From IMG/VR virus record IMGVR_UViG_3300022602_001838, positions 17,548-81,547 of that record: a DNA stretch of 64,000 nt. The stretch is one strand, 5' to 3'. The DNA is from a virus. Each line of letters begins with the position of its first letter. Position 1 is the stretch's first letter. The notes under the pieces were generated by a model. The model ran no database searches. It was not told the origin of the DNA and saw only the letters and a program-made list of their open reading frames with translations. The translations under genes and the position numbers were made by a program. Shown here in pieces: positions 1 through 8,011 of the stretch.

Positions 1-473
1 TTTTCAGTAGCGTTTTGCATCAAGTGATCGTAGACTTCTTCCATACTCCAGCCCTTGTATTTTTGATCATACAAGCCCACTGGAATCTTTTCACCCAAAC
101 GCTGATCAACCAAGTCATTGTTCACGCAGTAGTCTGCGGCAATGTTACTGACTTTGGGATCACGATCAACACGGCGACCCATGTGATCATAGACAACGTG
201 CAACACTTCGTGACCAAACAAGAACTCAATCTGCTTGATCGGCATCTTGTTGATAAATTCTGAGTTGTAATAAAAATGGCGACCGTCAGTGGCAGCAGTA
301 CCACACCATTCGTCGGCGTTAACCAACTTCAAACGAGTAGCCAAGTTGCCGAAAAATGGCGCACGGAGTAACAGACCGATACGAGCAGTGACGAGTTTAT
401 CACGTGCGGCTGCATCGACTTGGGGGTTAGTTACTGTTGCGGCTTTTGTTTTTTCTGCGAGAGTGTTAGACAT
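1..473 (-). CDS. Putative metallopeptidase (DUF2201/VWA-type), 3' part outside window
   Basis: The gene starts at the ATG at 473-471 behind a CAGGAG ribosome site and runs off the left edge, so only the N-terminal 157 residues or so are visible. They contain FGHEVLHVVYDHMGRR, an HExxH-like metal-binding helix (HEVLH), followed by NIAADYCVNND. This combination is typical of the N-terminal domain of predicted metallopeptidases that carry a C-terminal VWA domain. Such proteins are usually encoded next to a MoxR-type AAA+ ATPase, as here with the ATPase at 896-1996. The family is thought to form chaperone-like or metal-insertion pairs. The VWA domain itself cannot be seen. A consensus-like sigma-70 promoter lies just upstream. 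Confidence 0.7.
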   Translation of the reverse strand, partial: MSNTLAEKTKAATVTNPQVDAAARDKLVTARIGLLLRAPFFGNLATRLKLVNADEWCGTAATDGRHFYYNSEFINKMPIKQIEFLFGHEVLHVVYDHMGRRVDRDPKVSNIAADYCVNNDLVDQRLGEKIPVGLYDQKYKGWSMEEVYDHLMQNATE

Positions 474-494
474 TTCTGCTCCTGTTGAGTCTCT

Positions 495-523
495 ATTATA
501 GCATAGAGTTGAAAATTTTGCAA
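495..523 (-). promoter_or_regulatory. Sigma-70-type early promoter
   Basis: On the minus strand, TTGCAA (518-523) is followed after exactly 17 bases by TATAAT (495-500). The -10 box ends 21 bases before the ATG of the metallopeptidase gene, which leaves room for its ribosome site. Confidence 0.7.
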
Positions 524-540
524 ATTCGAAAATGTAATAC

Positions 541-834
541 TCAAGTATTCATCCACTTGAGCGAAAAATATGTTAGTAGTTCATCTTTTAGATAGATGTA
601 GTATTTACGATCATCTTTGTGCCAAGCCCATTTTGGGTTAAAACCATCCAACTTGTCCATAACTTCGTGATACTGTATTGCCCAGAAGGTATCACGATCA
701 ATACCCGGACCATAGTTTTCCCAACACCAGTTGCGAATCTGTATATACACAGCAATGTCACTAGTCCCAAGTCTAACACGGTGACTGAAAAAAGTGCTTA
801 GTGCGTGTCTACCGTCAAGTTTTTCTAGTTGCAT
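541..834 (-). CDS. Hypothetical protein, 97 aa
   Basis: An unrecognised small protein rich in aromatic residues and basic/acidic pairs (WCWENYGPGI, WAWHKDDRKYY). It lies between the metallopeptidase and the MoxR ATPase on the same strand, without signal peptide or membrane segment. No function can be assigned. It is listed because it fills the space between co-directional genes and its composition is protein-like. Confidence 0.6.
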   Translation of the reverse strand: MQLEKLDGRHALSTFFSHRVRLGTSDIAVYIQIRNWCWENYGPGIDRDTFWAIQYHEVMDKLDGFNPKWAWHKDDRKYYIYLKDELLTYFSLKWMNT

Positions 835-895
835 AGTAAAAAAGGGGACTTACAGATTTCTCTAGCCCCAATGTTCAACCTAAGGAGATAACCGA

Positions 896-1996
896 TTACT
901 TACCGCTTGCGGCGATAATGTACTTGCCGAAGCGTTTGTGGAACTCGTCAAAGTGAGCCATCTTACCTGGCACCATTGGCAAGCTGTAAGTTGTCAGAGC
1001 AACACGAGCACCCATAACAGTCAACTCTGTGGAGAAGTTGTTCATCATGAATGATAAGAAGTTGTCTGCCTGTTTGTGGAAGTCAGCAATCTTGTCCTTG
1101 CCCAACTTTTTGTATTGCTCTTGCAATTCGTAGCACATACTGATAGTCAATGAGTACATAGCACTCACTTCTTTGACTTTCAACTCAGTGACTTTGCCTT
1201 GCAACACATCAGAGGGGTTAGGCATTTGACCTGCAACTTTGCGGTGAGCCATAAAGCTCAGAGCAAGACCTTCACCAATAGTACCTGACACCAAGTCACG
1301 CAACTCGTCATCACTCATACCGTCTTGTTTCAAGAACTGCGACACGAACGACCAGCTACGAGGAGTAGCAAACGCACGACTTGCACTTTTTGGATCAAAG
1401 TCAAACAAACTGTGTTTTGCGAAACCAATGTAACCAACAACGTCTTGGTGAACTTGATTGTTCACAGCCCATTGGAACCAGCTGTCAAAGTCAGGACGAA
1501 CTTCCAAGTGAACAAAACGATTAGCCAGTGGGCTAGCCATACGATATGTCACACCTTTGTCAGACTCACGGTTACCAGCAGCAACCACAACCACGTTGTC
1601 GGGCAACTGATATTTGCCAACACGGCGGTCCAAGACTAGTTGATAAGCAGCAGCCTGCACAGCGGGAGCCGCAGAGTTCATTTCGTCCAAGAACAATACA
1701 ACGATGGGATACTGAGCACAGGTTTCAGCATCTGGCAAATCGATTGGGGGAGCCCAGTCCATTTTGCCTGTGTCACGATTGAAGTATGGAATACCTTTAA
1801 TGTCAGTTGGCTCCATTTGTGACAAACGGACGTCATAGCAGACGCCATCAAGTTCTTGTGTCAGACCCTTGATAACGTCAGACTTGCCGACGCCTGGAGG
1901 ACCCCACAGAAAAACGGGGCGTTTCGTATTGAAACAGGCTTTGATACGATTACGGGCTTCACTCGGGGTGACGGTGCGAGACTCAGTTACTGCCAT
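896..1996 (-). CDS. MoxR-type AAA+ ATPase
   Basis: The 366-residue protein carries Walker A GPPGVGKS at residues 32-39 and Walker B VVLFLDEMN, with D104 and E105. Next comes an AAA+ sensor region (VVVVAAGNRES) and an arginine-rich segment resembling a MoxR-family second region. MoxR ATPases remodel partner proteins, usually together with a VWA-domain protein. The partner is probably the metallopeptidase at 1-473, one small gene downstream. The first residues contain the usual short helix before the P-loop. The ATG at 1996 follows an AAGGAGTATCTAA ribosome site. In marine T4-like phages this ATPase is a recurrent gene, but its role in infection is unknown. Confidence 0.85.
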   Translation of the reverse strand: MAVTESRTVTPSEARNRIKACFNTKRPVFLWGPPGVGKSDVIKGLTQELDGVCYDVRLSQMEPTDIKGIPYFNRDTGKMDWAPPIDLPDAETCAQYPIVVLFLDEMNSAAPAVQAAAYQLVLDRRVGKYQLPDNVVVVAAGNRESDKGVTYRMASPLANRFVHLEVRPDFDSWFQWAVNNQVHQDVVGYIGFAKHSLFDFDPKSASRAFATPRSWSFVSQFLKQDGMSDDELRDLVSGTIGEGLALSFMAHRKVAGQMPNPSDVLQGKVTELKVKEVSAMYSLTISMCYELQEQYKKLGKDKIADFHKQADNFLSFMMNNFSTELTVMGARVALTTYSLPMVPGKMAHFDEFHKRFGKYIIAASGK

Positions 1997-2039
1997 TTAG
2001 ATACTCCTTGTTGAATGACATTTTTAACATTGAAACTGT

Positions 2040-2045
2040 ATTATA
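2040..2045 (-). promoter_or_regulatory. Probable -10 box upstream of the MoxR ATPase
   Basis: TATAAT on the minus strand within TGTATAATACAG, 43 bases before the ATG at 1996. No good -35 match is seen at normal spacing. The gap 1997-2097 holds nothing else I can recognise. Confidence 0.45.
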
Positions 2046-2097
2046 CAGACTTTTTATGATCTGTCTGTAGTTTTTATGCAACAAACAGAAAATATTT

Positions 2098-2382
2098 TTA
2101 TGCCGCCTCCAGCATATTAGCTGGAACGCGCCAAGTAAGATGACTCTTGCCATTTTCTGACACGAGAATGAATTTGCGGTTGACTTTTTTCACAGTGCCC
2201 AAGACGATTTTGTTATCACGGGTACTAGTAAAACGAACTTGGCTACCGATGACCAAGCTGCCTGTATTTTTATGAACCAGTTGACTGCGGGCAAATTTCA
2301 GCGCATTGTAGATGGAATCCAGATCAGTATTAGAAAACTGACCAGAAATGATCGCTGAGTTAACTTCTTGAAGTGTAGTCAT
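2098..2382 (-). CDS. Hypothetical protein with SH3/KOW-like C-terminal half
   Basis: I chose the ATG at 2382 (94 residues) rather than the longer reading from 2466. It follows AGGAAGCAAA, and the upstream extension would cover a TATAAT box and encode an atypical hydrophobic stretch. The N-terminal half looks helical. The second half, with GSQVRFTSTRDNKIVLGTV and KVNRKFILV, resembles a small beta-barrel of the SH3/KOW kind that often binds nucleic acid. No specific function can be assigned. Confidence 0.65.
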   Translation of the reverse strand: MTTLQEVNSAIISGQFSNTDLDSIYNALKFARSQLVHKNTGSLVIGSQVRFTSTRDNKIVLGTVKKVNRKFILVSENGKSHLTWRVPANMLEAA

Positions 2383-2413
2383 TTTGCTTCCTGTTTCGTT
2401 TAACAATATATGT

Positions 2414-2442
2414 ATTATACAGCCGTTTTTCAAAATCACCAA
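2414..2442 (-). promoter_or_regulatory. Sigma-70-type promoter (weak -35)
   Basis: TTGGTG (2437-2442), 17 bases, TATAAT (2414-2419) on the minus strand, 31 bases upstream of the ATG at 2382. The TATAAT sits in the same TGTATAATACA context as the box at 2040. Confidence 0.5.
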
Positions 2443-2501
2443 ACGCAAAAAGAAAAACCGTTGCATTTCTACAACGGCTTAAAAATGAATACTTTTGTTT
2501 G

Positions 2502-3467
2502 TCAGTCTAGTAAATGGTCTATGTTGATGGGCTTCAACTTGTCAGTAGTTGATACAACTACTGGCTCAATGAATCGCTGATCCATCTTTTCAAACATTTT
2601 TGGATCTCGCTCAATCAGAATGGCCCTACGATTCAGTGCCTGACAGGCAAGCCCAGCTGACCCACTTCCAGCAAAAGTGTCCAGAATCAAATCACCATCA
2701 TTGGACAAGAGTTCGATAAAGTAACGCAAAACTTCTTGTGGCTTTTCAGTTGGGTGAATTTTGTTCTTGCCAAGACCGCCGCTGTACGTGATGGTATTTG
2801 GAACTACACACTCGATAAGCCCATTGGACTGTTTTCTTGAATTGAACACTGTTTCGTATTCTTTTCTGGCACGTTCAAATACCTCAGTCAAGTTATCAGT
2901 TGACTTGCTGTCCTTGATTGCTTTGTACAAGATACTGCTGGCTTTGTCGGCTGAGGCATATCGCTCAACCATACTGTCAATCTTTGCGTTGGCGTGAAAT
3001 GTACGCTTACCCCCGGGCTTGATACCAAACAACACATACTCACACCCGCTCACAGGATTTACTTGACGATTGAATGGCACGGCAGCTGGCTTCTTCCAAG
3101 TCCACACACGCTTGGGTTCAAACCCAACTCGCTCCATTGACTTCCACAGATAAGATACATACTGGTCAGAGATAAAGACTGCAAACGCTCCGCCCTTACG
3201 AACTTTTTTGAACCACAGAGCAGACCAGCTGTCAATCTGCTTTAAGAAGTCATTGTGTTCTACTGAATCCCAATCCTGCTCAAAACTTTCGCTGAATCTT
3301 TGATTGTGAATAGTAGTTTTATTCTCACCAGTTTCTTTGTCGATCCACACTGGCTTGGCGCCATCTTCACTGATATTATATGGTGGGTCAGTAAGCAACA
3401 GGTCAACGCTGTTGTCGGCAATCAACTGATCCTGTTCGAGCATATCGCCCTGTATTCTGGTAATCAT
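2502..3467 (-). CDS. DNA N4/N6 aminomethyltransferase, beta class
   Basis: The 321-residue protein has catalytic motif IV DPPY at residues 27-30 (LLLTDPPYNIS). The S-adenosylmethionine-binding motif FAGSGSAGLACQ lies near residue 263, just after a HPTEKP segment. This order (catalytic motif first, FxGxG last) defines the beta class of DNA adenine-N6 or cytosine-N4 methyltransferases. No restriction endonuclease is adjacent, so it is probably an orphan enzyme that protects or marks phage DNA. The insert between the motifs is the expected place for target recognition. The gene starts immediately after the small gene at 3468-3632 and probably shares its promoter. Confidence 0.9.
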   Translation of the reverse strand: MITRIQGDMLEQDQLIADNSVDLLLTDPPYNISEDGAKPVWIDKETGENKTTIHNQRFSESFEQDWDSVEHNDFLKQIDSWSALWFKKVRKGGAFAVFISDQYVSYLWKSMERVGFEPKRVWTWKKPAAVPFNRQVNPVSGCEYVLFGIKPGGKRTFHANAKIDSMVERYASADKASSILYKAIKDSKSTDNLTEVFERARKEYETVFNSRKQSNGLIECVVPNTITYSGGLGKNKIHPTEKPQEVLRYFIELLSNDGDLILDTFAGSGSAGLACQALNRRAILIERDPKMFEKMDQRFIEPVVVSTTDKLKPINIDHLLD

Positions 3468-3632
3468 TTATTCTCCGTAGTCTGCACTGTCTTCTTGTTC
3501 TTGCCTGAATGCCTCTGCTTGTTCAAGCGTATCAAATGGATCACTTTGGAAAGCACACTGACCCCAGGGTCCGTTGAAGTAAACATAATACTTGCGTTCT
3601 TGATCATCAAAACGAATTTTCAGTTCATCCAT
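3468..3632 (-). CDS. Hypothetical protein, 54 aa
   Basis: A short acidic protein starting MDELKIRFDDQERKYYVYF and ending in a glutamate-rich tail. It has a strong AAAGGAG ribosome site before the ATG, and its stop codon abuts the start of the methyltransferase. The promoter at 3655-3683 directly precedes it. Function unknown; a small beta-hairpin fold is likely from the YYVYF strand pattern. Confidence 0.65.
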   Translation of the reverse strand: MDELKIRFDDQERKYYVYFNGPWGQCAFQSDPFDTLEQAEAFRQEQEDSADYGE

Positions 3633-3654
3633 ACAATGCTCCTTTAAGTTCAGT

Positions 3655-3683
3655 ATTATACATTAGCACTGATTAAATGTAAA
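3655..3683 (-). promoter_or_regulatory. Sigma-70-type early promoter
   Basis: TTTACA (3678-3683), 17 bases, TATAAT (3655-3660) on the minus strand. It is 22 bases upstream of the 54-residue gene and therefore probably also drives the DNA methyltransferase. Confidence 0.7.
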
Positions 3684-3696
3684 GTAGAAAAAAGTA

Positions 3697-4068
3697 TTAA
3701 TTATTTTCTTGCAGATTGTCCAAATACGTACCCAAGTTGCCAGCGTGTAGAGCCAGCATTATGGCATCTTGCTCACTGTGTACCCATAATTCTTTTAGGT
3801 CTTTGATGTAGTATGGCTGTGTTAACAGTCGCTCTAACTGTAACAACATTTTGGGGGTGATGGGTCTATCAAGACCTACAAGGTGTAAATCGAAGTCTGT
3901 TTTCTTTGCTAACCACATAGCGCCAACTTTGCTTAGGCGCATACTTGTGGGCTTGGTGGGATTAAAGAACCACTGATATCTGTCCCAGGTACTGGTCGGC
4001 GCATTTGGGATAGTGGCCCATTCTATGACCCATTGGTCTTGTGTCTTATGCTCTGTAGATTGTGTCAC
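3697..4068 (-). CDS. Hypothetical protein, 123 aa, GTG start
   Basis: An unrecognised cytoplasmic-looking protein. Its start codon is GTG (4068-4066), preceded by a GAAGCAAG sequence, and it overlaps the end of the upstream gene. Tryptophan-rich N-terminal part (WVIEWATIPN, WDRYQWFF) and a helical C-terminal half. No known domain is visible. Confidence 0.6.
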   Translation of the reverse strand: MTQSTEHKTQDQWVIEWATIPNAPTSTWDRYQWFFNPTKPTSMRLSKVGAMWLAKKTDFDLHLVGLDRPITPKMLLQLERLLTQPYYIKDLKELWVHSEQDAIMLALHAGNLGTYLDNLQENN

Positions 4069-4336
4069 CTTGCTTCAACAAGACCACTGTAAATTTATCT
4101 GTCTTGAAAGTGTTGTTCATCTTTTTGCACAGATTGATAGCGTGTCCGCTATTGCTAAATGAAACCTTTTTGTATTTAGGTCCCGGATAGTGAACTAGGG
4201 TATGGAATGTTTTAAGATTAATAGGTTGGTTGTCGTAGAACACTGCCCATATGCCTTCGCTGGCTAGCACTTGATCGCTCTTATATGTAGTTTTGTTAAC
4301 GTGTTCTAATAGAACCGTTGGCTTTGGTCTTGACAT
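4046..4336 (-). CDS. Hypothetical protein, 96 aa
   Basis: I prefer the ATG at 4336, which follows CAAGGAAAGAGT, over the in-frame ATG at 4369. The protein has alternating strands (YKSDQVLASEGIWAVFYDNQ and KVSFSNSGHAINLCKKM) that suggest a small alpha/beta fold. Its end overlaps the GTG start of the next gene. Function unknown. Confidence 0.6.
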   Translation of the reverse strand: MSRPKPTVLLEHVNKTTYKSDQVLASEGIWAVFYDNQPINLKTFHTLVHYPGPKYKKVSFSNSGHAINLCKKMNNTFKTDKFTVVLLKQGDTIYRA

Positions 4337-4381
4337 ACTCTTTCCTTGACTATAGTTATTTATATTCAATAACTACGCACA

Positions 4382-4606
4382 TTATTTAAAACTGCCCCCA
4401 TCCATCCCCATTTGGGCAACCTGCGCAACAGGTTCTGGTTGATCGCTGAGTTCTGCTATATGTGTTAATAAGGCAAAGATATCGTTGTGAAGATTTCTTG
4501 CCTCTTGTGCAGACAGTACCAACTGCTTGCTTTGTGTTTGATTCATAACACGCACTTTGTCGTTAAACATACGCACGTGCAAACTTAGTTTATTGATTTC
4601 GATCAT
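4382..4606 (-). CDS. Hypothetical protein, 74 aa
   Basis: Begins with a beta-strand-like segment and continues with a long helix (AQEARNLHNDIFALLTHIAEL), ending MGMDGGSFK. It overlaps the end of the upstream 155-residue gene. No function assigned. Confidence 0.6.
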   Translation of the reverse strand: MIEINKLSLHVRMFNDKVRVMNQTQSKQLVLSAQEARNLHNDIFALLTHIAELSDQPEPVAQVAQMGMDGGSFK

Positions 4607-5057
4607 CTACTTCTCGTTCAGCGGCTTCTTGCGTTGCAAAAGGTCCACAGTATTCGTAACGATTCAACATAATGAGTTTTGGACAGTATTGCAAACTCCA
4701 ATCATCATCAAGTTTTACTGCGTAGTATCCAGCGCCGAAATAGCTCTTGCTCATACGAGTTTTGGTATAGATTGGCAAGTAACGTTGGACATCAAACAGT
4801 GCATTGAAGTGTTTACCGCCTGTGGGGAATCCATAGATGTTATCTTCAACTGTGACTTTCTTGCGTTCGGCTTTGGCAAATACAATGTTGTATTTGGAAC
4901 TCAGCATTTTGATACTGGGAAAGTATTCCCGCTGATAGTCATGCACATAAGCATATCCACCATCTTCATCAATTGCCTGAATTGTAGCGCATTGCTGTCC
5001 ATCACGCTCGACAATCCAGAACTTATCTTTAACTATGGGTTTTGCGATGGTGTTCAT
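4590..5057 (-). CDS. Hypothetical protein, 155 aa
   Basis: A soluble protein rich in tyrosine and aspartate, with segments such as QCATIQAIDEDGGYAYV and GYYAVKLDDDWSLQYC. It begins in an ATGA overlap with the gene upstream, in a chain of translationally coupled small genes from 7236 down to about 4382. I do not recognise a family. Confidence 0.6.
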   Translation of the reverse strand: MNTIAKPIVKDKFWIVERDGQQCATIQAIDEDGGYAYVHDYQREYFPSIKMLSSKYNIVFAKAERKKVTVEDNIYGFPTGGKHFNALFDVQRYLPIYTKTRMSKSYFGAGYYAVKLDDDWSLQYCPKLIMLNRYEYCGPFATQEAAEREVDDRNQ

Positions 5058-5392
5058 TTTTGTAGTTGGCTCATTGTAATAATTTTGCCCAACTCTTTAT
5101 CGAAGTCAGCATCCTCGTGAATCAGATACAGCTTGGGTATTGGGCCAGACTGGATGCTGATGATATAGCCACCGTTGGCATGTGTGATGCGTATTGTAAT
5201 ATCACTGTTGATATAAACGTTGGGTTCTTGTGCGCCTATGCTATATAAACTACTTGCGTTGCCTAGTGCTATGCCCGCACTTGCGTATTGTCCTGCTATT
5301 GCCGTCATTGCTTTGTTTTCCTCTTTGTCAAATAAGATGCGTCCACCAGATAACCAGTTGGCCAGACGCAGGCGTGATTTTTTGAACATCAT
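5054..5392 (-). CDS. Hypothetical protein, paralogue of the next gene upstream
   Basis: 112 residues. It shares an overall plan with the 98-residue protein at 5389-5685: a basic N-terminal helix (KSRLRLANWLSG against RRTLYRFMAWVQ), a central beta region, a GGYIISIQ/GGTIVQMR strand, and a final helix ending GKIITMSQLQK or GQIVAMELLKQ. The central AIAGQYASAGIALGNAS stretch is low in complexity. Function unknown; the small, repeated, adjacent arrangement would fit minor virion or baseplate-associated proteins. Confidence 0.6.
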   Translation of the reverse strand: MMFKKSRLRLANWLSGGRILFDKEENKAMTAIAGQYASAGIALGNASSLYSIGAQEPNVYINSDITIRITHANGGYIISIQSGPIPKLYLIHEDADFDKELGKIITMSQLQK

Positions 5393-5685
5393 TGTTTCAA
5401 TAACTCCATGGCAACAATTTGTCCAATGCGATGAGCAATGTCTTGTTCGGTGTCGGGGATCACATAAGTTTTGTTGTTGCTTTCGTCCCGGCGACGATCG
5501 TATGTACGCATCTGTACAATGGTTCCGCCCTCGGCCGGCATCACTATGAATCGCATACCGTCAATGTCTGCTTCTTCGCCGACTCGTACTTTACCTGATG
5601 CCACTGTTGTAGCGTAGATCTCGTTTTCACGTTTTGGATAGTCTTGGACCCATGCCATAAAGCGGTATAGAGTGCGTCTAATCAT
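5389..5685 (-). CDS. Hypothetical protein, paralogue of neighbour
   Basis: 98 residues. The start of the downstream paralogue overlaps its stop codon (ATGA). The predicted topology (helix, strands, helix) matches its neighbour. Charged loop YDRRRDESNNKTYV. No known domain recognised. Confidence 0.6.
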   Translation of the reverse strand: MIRRTLYRFMAWVQDYPKRENEIYATTVASGKVRVGEEADIDGMRFIVMPAEGGTIVQMRTYDRRRDESNNKTYVIPDTEQDIAHRIGQIVAMELLKQ

Positions 5686-6038
5686 TTTTGTTCCTTGGTT
5701 TCTTCTTCTAGGGTGAGCGCCTTCATAATCTCAAGACGCTCGTATGCGTCTCTAAGGCCAGGATGTTGGTCCATTCTAGCCTTGAGTTCTAGTTCTTCAG
5801 CACGCCGTTGTTTGGCCCAATCTAGCAGACTTTCGGCCTCCTGGCTAAGTCCAACACCAGCATAGCCCATATTCAATGTAACCCAACTAGCTCCATCGTA
5901 GACTTCCATATTTTGATTGCCGGTATTGTAGCGCACATTACCTACACCTTGAAGTCCACTGTAGCCATTTACGTAAGTGCTTGCCTGGCCACCTGTGATG
6001 TGTATATAACGCCCAATTGGGTTTATATCTCTAATCAT
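5682..6038 (-). CDS. Hypothetical, possibly virion-associated protein, 118 aa
   Basis: The N-terminal half (GRYIHITGGQASTYVNGYSG, YNTGNQNMEVYDGASWV) is rich in Gly, Asn, Tyr and Ser and resembles small structural or fibre-like phage domains. The C-terminal helix HPGLRDAYERLEIMKALT is similar to HPAVADVFERLQVVMALV at the end of the protein at 8755-9078, so both carry a common C-terminal helical module. Coupled by overlap to the genes on both sides. Confidence 0.6.
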   Translation of the reverse strand: MIRDINPIGRYIHITGGQASTYVNGYSGLQGVGNVRYNTGNQNMEVYDGASWVTLNMGYAGVGLSQEAESLLDWAKQRRAEELELKARMDQHPGLRDAYERLEIMKALTLEEETKEQK

Positions 6039-6241
6039 TCGCCATCGGACTCCGCAGCCGCCTGGCGCGCCACTTCCTCGTCAATCTTGGCCTGTAGCAC
6101 TTGTGTTATAAGCTGATTGAGAGTGATGTCTTTTTCATGTGCCATCAGCATGAGTTGATACAGTTCTTCCTTAGGAAGATTGAGTTCAATCTCGCTGTAG
6201 CCGTCTAGTGATTCTTCAAAGTCTTCATGTTGTGTAGTCAT
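6035..6241 (-). CDS. Small acidic protein, possible ribbon-helix-helix or helical regulator
   Basis: 68 residues, with EIELNLPKEELYQLMLMAHEKDITLNQLITQVLQ. The strand followed by two helices, with ITLNQLI at the turn, is similar to ribbon-helix-helix DNA-binding proteins. The strand is acidic rather than basic, so DNA binding is uncertain. It overlaps the exonuclease gene upstream by an ATGA junction. Confidence 0.55.
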   Translation of the reverse strand: MTTQHEDFEESLDGYSEIELNLPKEELYQLMLMAHEKDITLNQLITQVLQAKIDEEVARQAAAESDGE

Positions 6242-7236
6242 AGTTTAGTCTCCGGGTAAGGTGCTGCCAAGCAGTCAACATATTGTTGTGGGCTTTCGCT
6301 GATTTTCTTCAAGTCATACTTGCCGCAGAACTTCAAGAATTTAGAACCAATTTGTGGCACAGATTTGACCACGCTGCCTTCTGCAATGGTAGTGGCTATT
6401 TTGACTTTGACTTCATCTGGCTGAGCAGTGAGGTCAACGAGTGTGACATTGCGGTTGTAGTCATCCAATACTCGATGCTCAACCCCGTTGTGGTCAACCC
6501 ACTTCTGCAACATAAGATTGTTCCAAGAATATCCTTTGCTATCCCTATCGGCAAAGGCTTCTTCCAGACCCGTCTTATTCTTAGTGCCCTTGGTTCTAAC
6601 TCCAGGATATGCGGAGAAGACATTATCACTAGCATCTCCACGCATACATTTCTCAAAGAGTATCCACTTGGGCTCGGGAATTTTCTTGGGTTCTTTGGTT
6701 TTCTTATCAACGACTTGCTTGCCTTTTTTGTCAAAAATACCTTGCAGAGTGTGCAATTCTTCATTGACGCCATTGTACTGAACAACATTAGTGGCCAGTA
6801 ACTGATGGAAGTCTGAATCTGTGCTGATGATAACGTGCTCGTCTTGTGGATGTGCCTGAATCCAACCAGCAATCAAATCATCTGCTTCTAAGTTTTCGTG
6901 TCGGAGCACTGTACAGTTTGTGCTTTCTTTGAGGAAAGTTTTAAGTGCATCAAATGCTTCCCAAAACAAACGATCCTCTTCTTGTTCTTTTTCAGTCAAT
7001 GATGCAGTTTTAACTGCACGATTCTTTTTGTATGGCTCATAGAAGTCCTTGCGCCAGCTACGACCTTCTAGGCAGATCACAACGTGGTCTGCTTTGTGAT
7101 TACGAAACGCACTAGAAATGCTACTCAAGGTAACGTGGATAGCAAATCCAAGTTTGTCCCACATTTCTGCCTGACGATGTGCGCTGTGCCGAGCACGAAA
7201 GAATGTGTTTGCAGTATCAACAATTAGGTATTTCAT
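6238..7236 (-). CDS. rnh: RNase H / 5'-3' flap exonuclease, T4 Rnh-like
   Basis: 332 residues, close to the 305 of T4 RNase H. FEN/PIN-like fold: N-terminal metal aspartate in YLIVDTANTFF (D7), the R-x-D-F-Y region WRKDFYEPYKKNR, then acidic motifs LEADDLIAGW and IISTDSDFHQLL. The T4 enzyme removes RNA primers and flaps from lagging strands and works with the clamp and helicase. The C-terminal part contains the expected helix-hairpin-like region (GVRTKGTKNKTGLEEAF). It lies upstream of a string of small coupled genes. A sigma-70-like promoter abuts the start codon. Confidence 0.88.
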   Translation of the reverse strand: MKYLIVDTANTFFRARHSAHRQAEMWDKLGFAIHVTLSSISSAFRNHKADHVVICLEGRSWRKDFYEPYKKNRAVKTASLTEKEQEEDRLFWEAFDALKTFLKESTNCTVLRHENLEADDLIAGWIQAHPQDEHVIISTDSDFHQLLATNVVQYNGVNEELHTLQGIFDKKGKQVVDKKTKEPKKIPEPKWILFEKCMRGDASDNVFSAYPGVRTKGTKNKTGLEEAFADRDSKGYSWNNLMLQKWVDHNGVEHRVLDDYNRNVTLVDLTAQPDEVKVKIATTIAEGSVVKSVPQIGSKFLKFCGKYDLKKISESPQQYVDCLAAPYPETKL

Positions 7237-7243
7237 AGTTGAT

Positions 7244-7272
7244 ATTATACTAGCAGTTTATTTTTTAGTCAA
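7244..7272 (-). promoter_or_regulatory. Sigma-70-type promoter abutting the exonuclease start
   Basis: TTGACT (7267-7272), 17 bases, TATAAT (7244-7249) on the minus strand. Only 7 bases separate the -10 box from the ATG at 7236, so a transcript from here would be nearly leaderless. It overlaps the end of the SGNH-like gene. Confidence 0.55.
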
Positions 7273-7962
7273 GTAATATTGCACAATTTGGTCGTACAGA
7301 TAATCGGCCCAAGCTGCGTGTGCGTCTGCCCCAAAATGATAACTATTTTGTTTTACAGTTTTAAAACCCTGTGCCAAACACCAATTGTAATACGTTAGTT
7401 CTCTGTTGTATGGATCAAGATAGCAGTTGTTCCAATCCAAGTGTTCTACATTGGCAAACGGTTCATAGCAGGTAAAGAAGTAGTGATTGATGCCATGCTT
7501 TTCCAAGAACTGGTGAAAGTTGTGTATGGCTCTGTGCTCTTTGTTTATGTGTGTTTGATAGTCTAAGTTTACTATCCATTTTCGGTAACGATCTTTGATT
7601 TCATCAGGCCAATCTTCACCAACTCCACCTGCATTGACCTGATAGTAGCTGTCCTTGTGGAACCATTCTTCACGCTCCCAAGTTGACCATCCAATCACAA
7701 TCAAGTCTGGACGAACCTGATTTAATATAAAGTCTTCTGTGGTGCGAACTATGCGTGTGTTACTGGCGGCACTTTCGGCATCACAATGTAGCGTAGCACC
7801 TAGTCTGTCTGCTAGTCTTTGTCCCCAGCTTACAGCAAGATTGTCAGGATGTGGCGCACGACCATATGCCCACAACTTGGGATCATCTTGTGCAAAACAA
7901 TAATCGTTTACTGCTTCGCCTGCGGCAGTATGACTATCACCGTTGACGTATAAAATTGTCAT
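7258..7962 (-). CDS. SGNH-hydrolase-like protein (phage DUF6071-type)
   Basis: I use the ATG at 7962, giving 234 residues that begin [20 protein letters not shown] is a block I nucleophile motif of SGNH esterases (Ser). SNTR supplies the block III-like Asn, and [12 protein letters not shown] near the end supplies the Asp-x-His pair. SGNH enzymes hydrolyse esters, often acetyl groups on glycans, so a role in cell-surface glycan modification is possible. The gene ends 8 bases before the -10 box region of the exonuclease and is separated from the upstream gene by the inserted GIY-YIG gene. Confidence 0.65.
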   Translation of the reverse strand: MTILYVNGDSHTAAGEAVNDYCFAQDDPKLWAYGRAPHPDNLAVSWGQRLADRLGATLHCDAESAASNTRIVRTTEDFILNQVRPDLIVIGWSTWEREEWFHKDSYYQVNAGGVGEDWPDEIKDRYRKWIVNLDYQTHINKEHRAIHNFHQFLEKHGINHYFFTCYEPFANVEHLDWNNCYLDPYNRELTYYNWCLAQGFKTVKQNSYHFGADAHAAWADYLYDQIVQYYLTKK

Positions 7963-7968
7963 AATTAG

Positions 7969-7976
7969 TATAAATA
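7969..7976 (+). promoter_or_regulatory. T4-type late promoter TATAAATA (plus strand)
   Basis: Exact TATAAATA on the plus strand, 62 bases upstream of the GIY-YIG start. It resembles the late promoters that serve the free-standing homing endonuclease genes of T4. Confidence 0.6.
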
Positions 7977-7981
7977 AAAGT

Positions 7982-8011
7982 GCCGATCGCGGATTCCCCA
8001 ACCCCATCGGC
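7982..8011 (+). other. Hairpin in the GIY-YIG leader
   Basis: GCCGAT (7982-7987) pairs perfectly with ATCGGC (8006-8011) across an 18-base loop, in the leader between the late promoter and the ribosome site AAAGGA. There is no T-run after it, so it is not an ordinary terminator. Structured leaders that limit expression are known for T4 intron and seg endonucleases; such a role here is inferred. Confidence 0.4.

Noticed and set aside
841-895. GGGG...CCCC pairing below the 97-residue gene as a terminator
   Set aside because: The stem is four bases with a long loop and no T-run; not convincing.
4557-5120. 187-residue plus-strand open frame
   Set aside because: It is antisense to two tightly coupled minus-strand genes with good ribosome sites; its composition (Cys, Phe, Ile rich) is that of a shadow frame.
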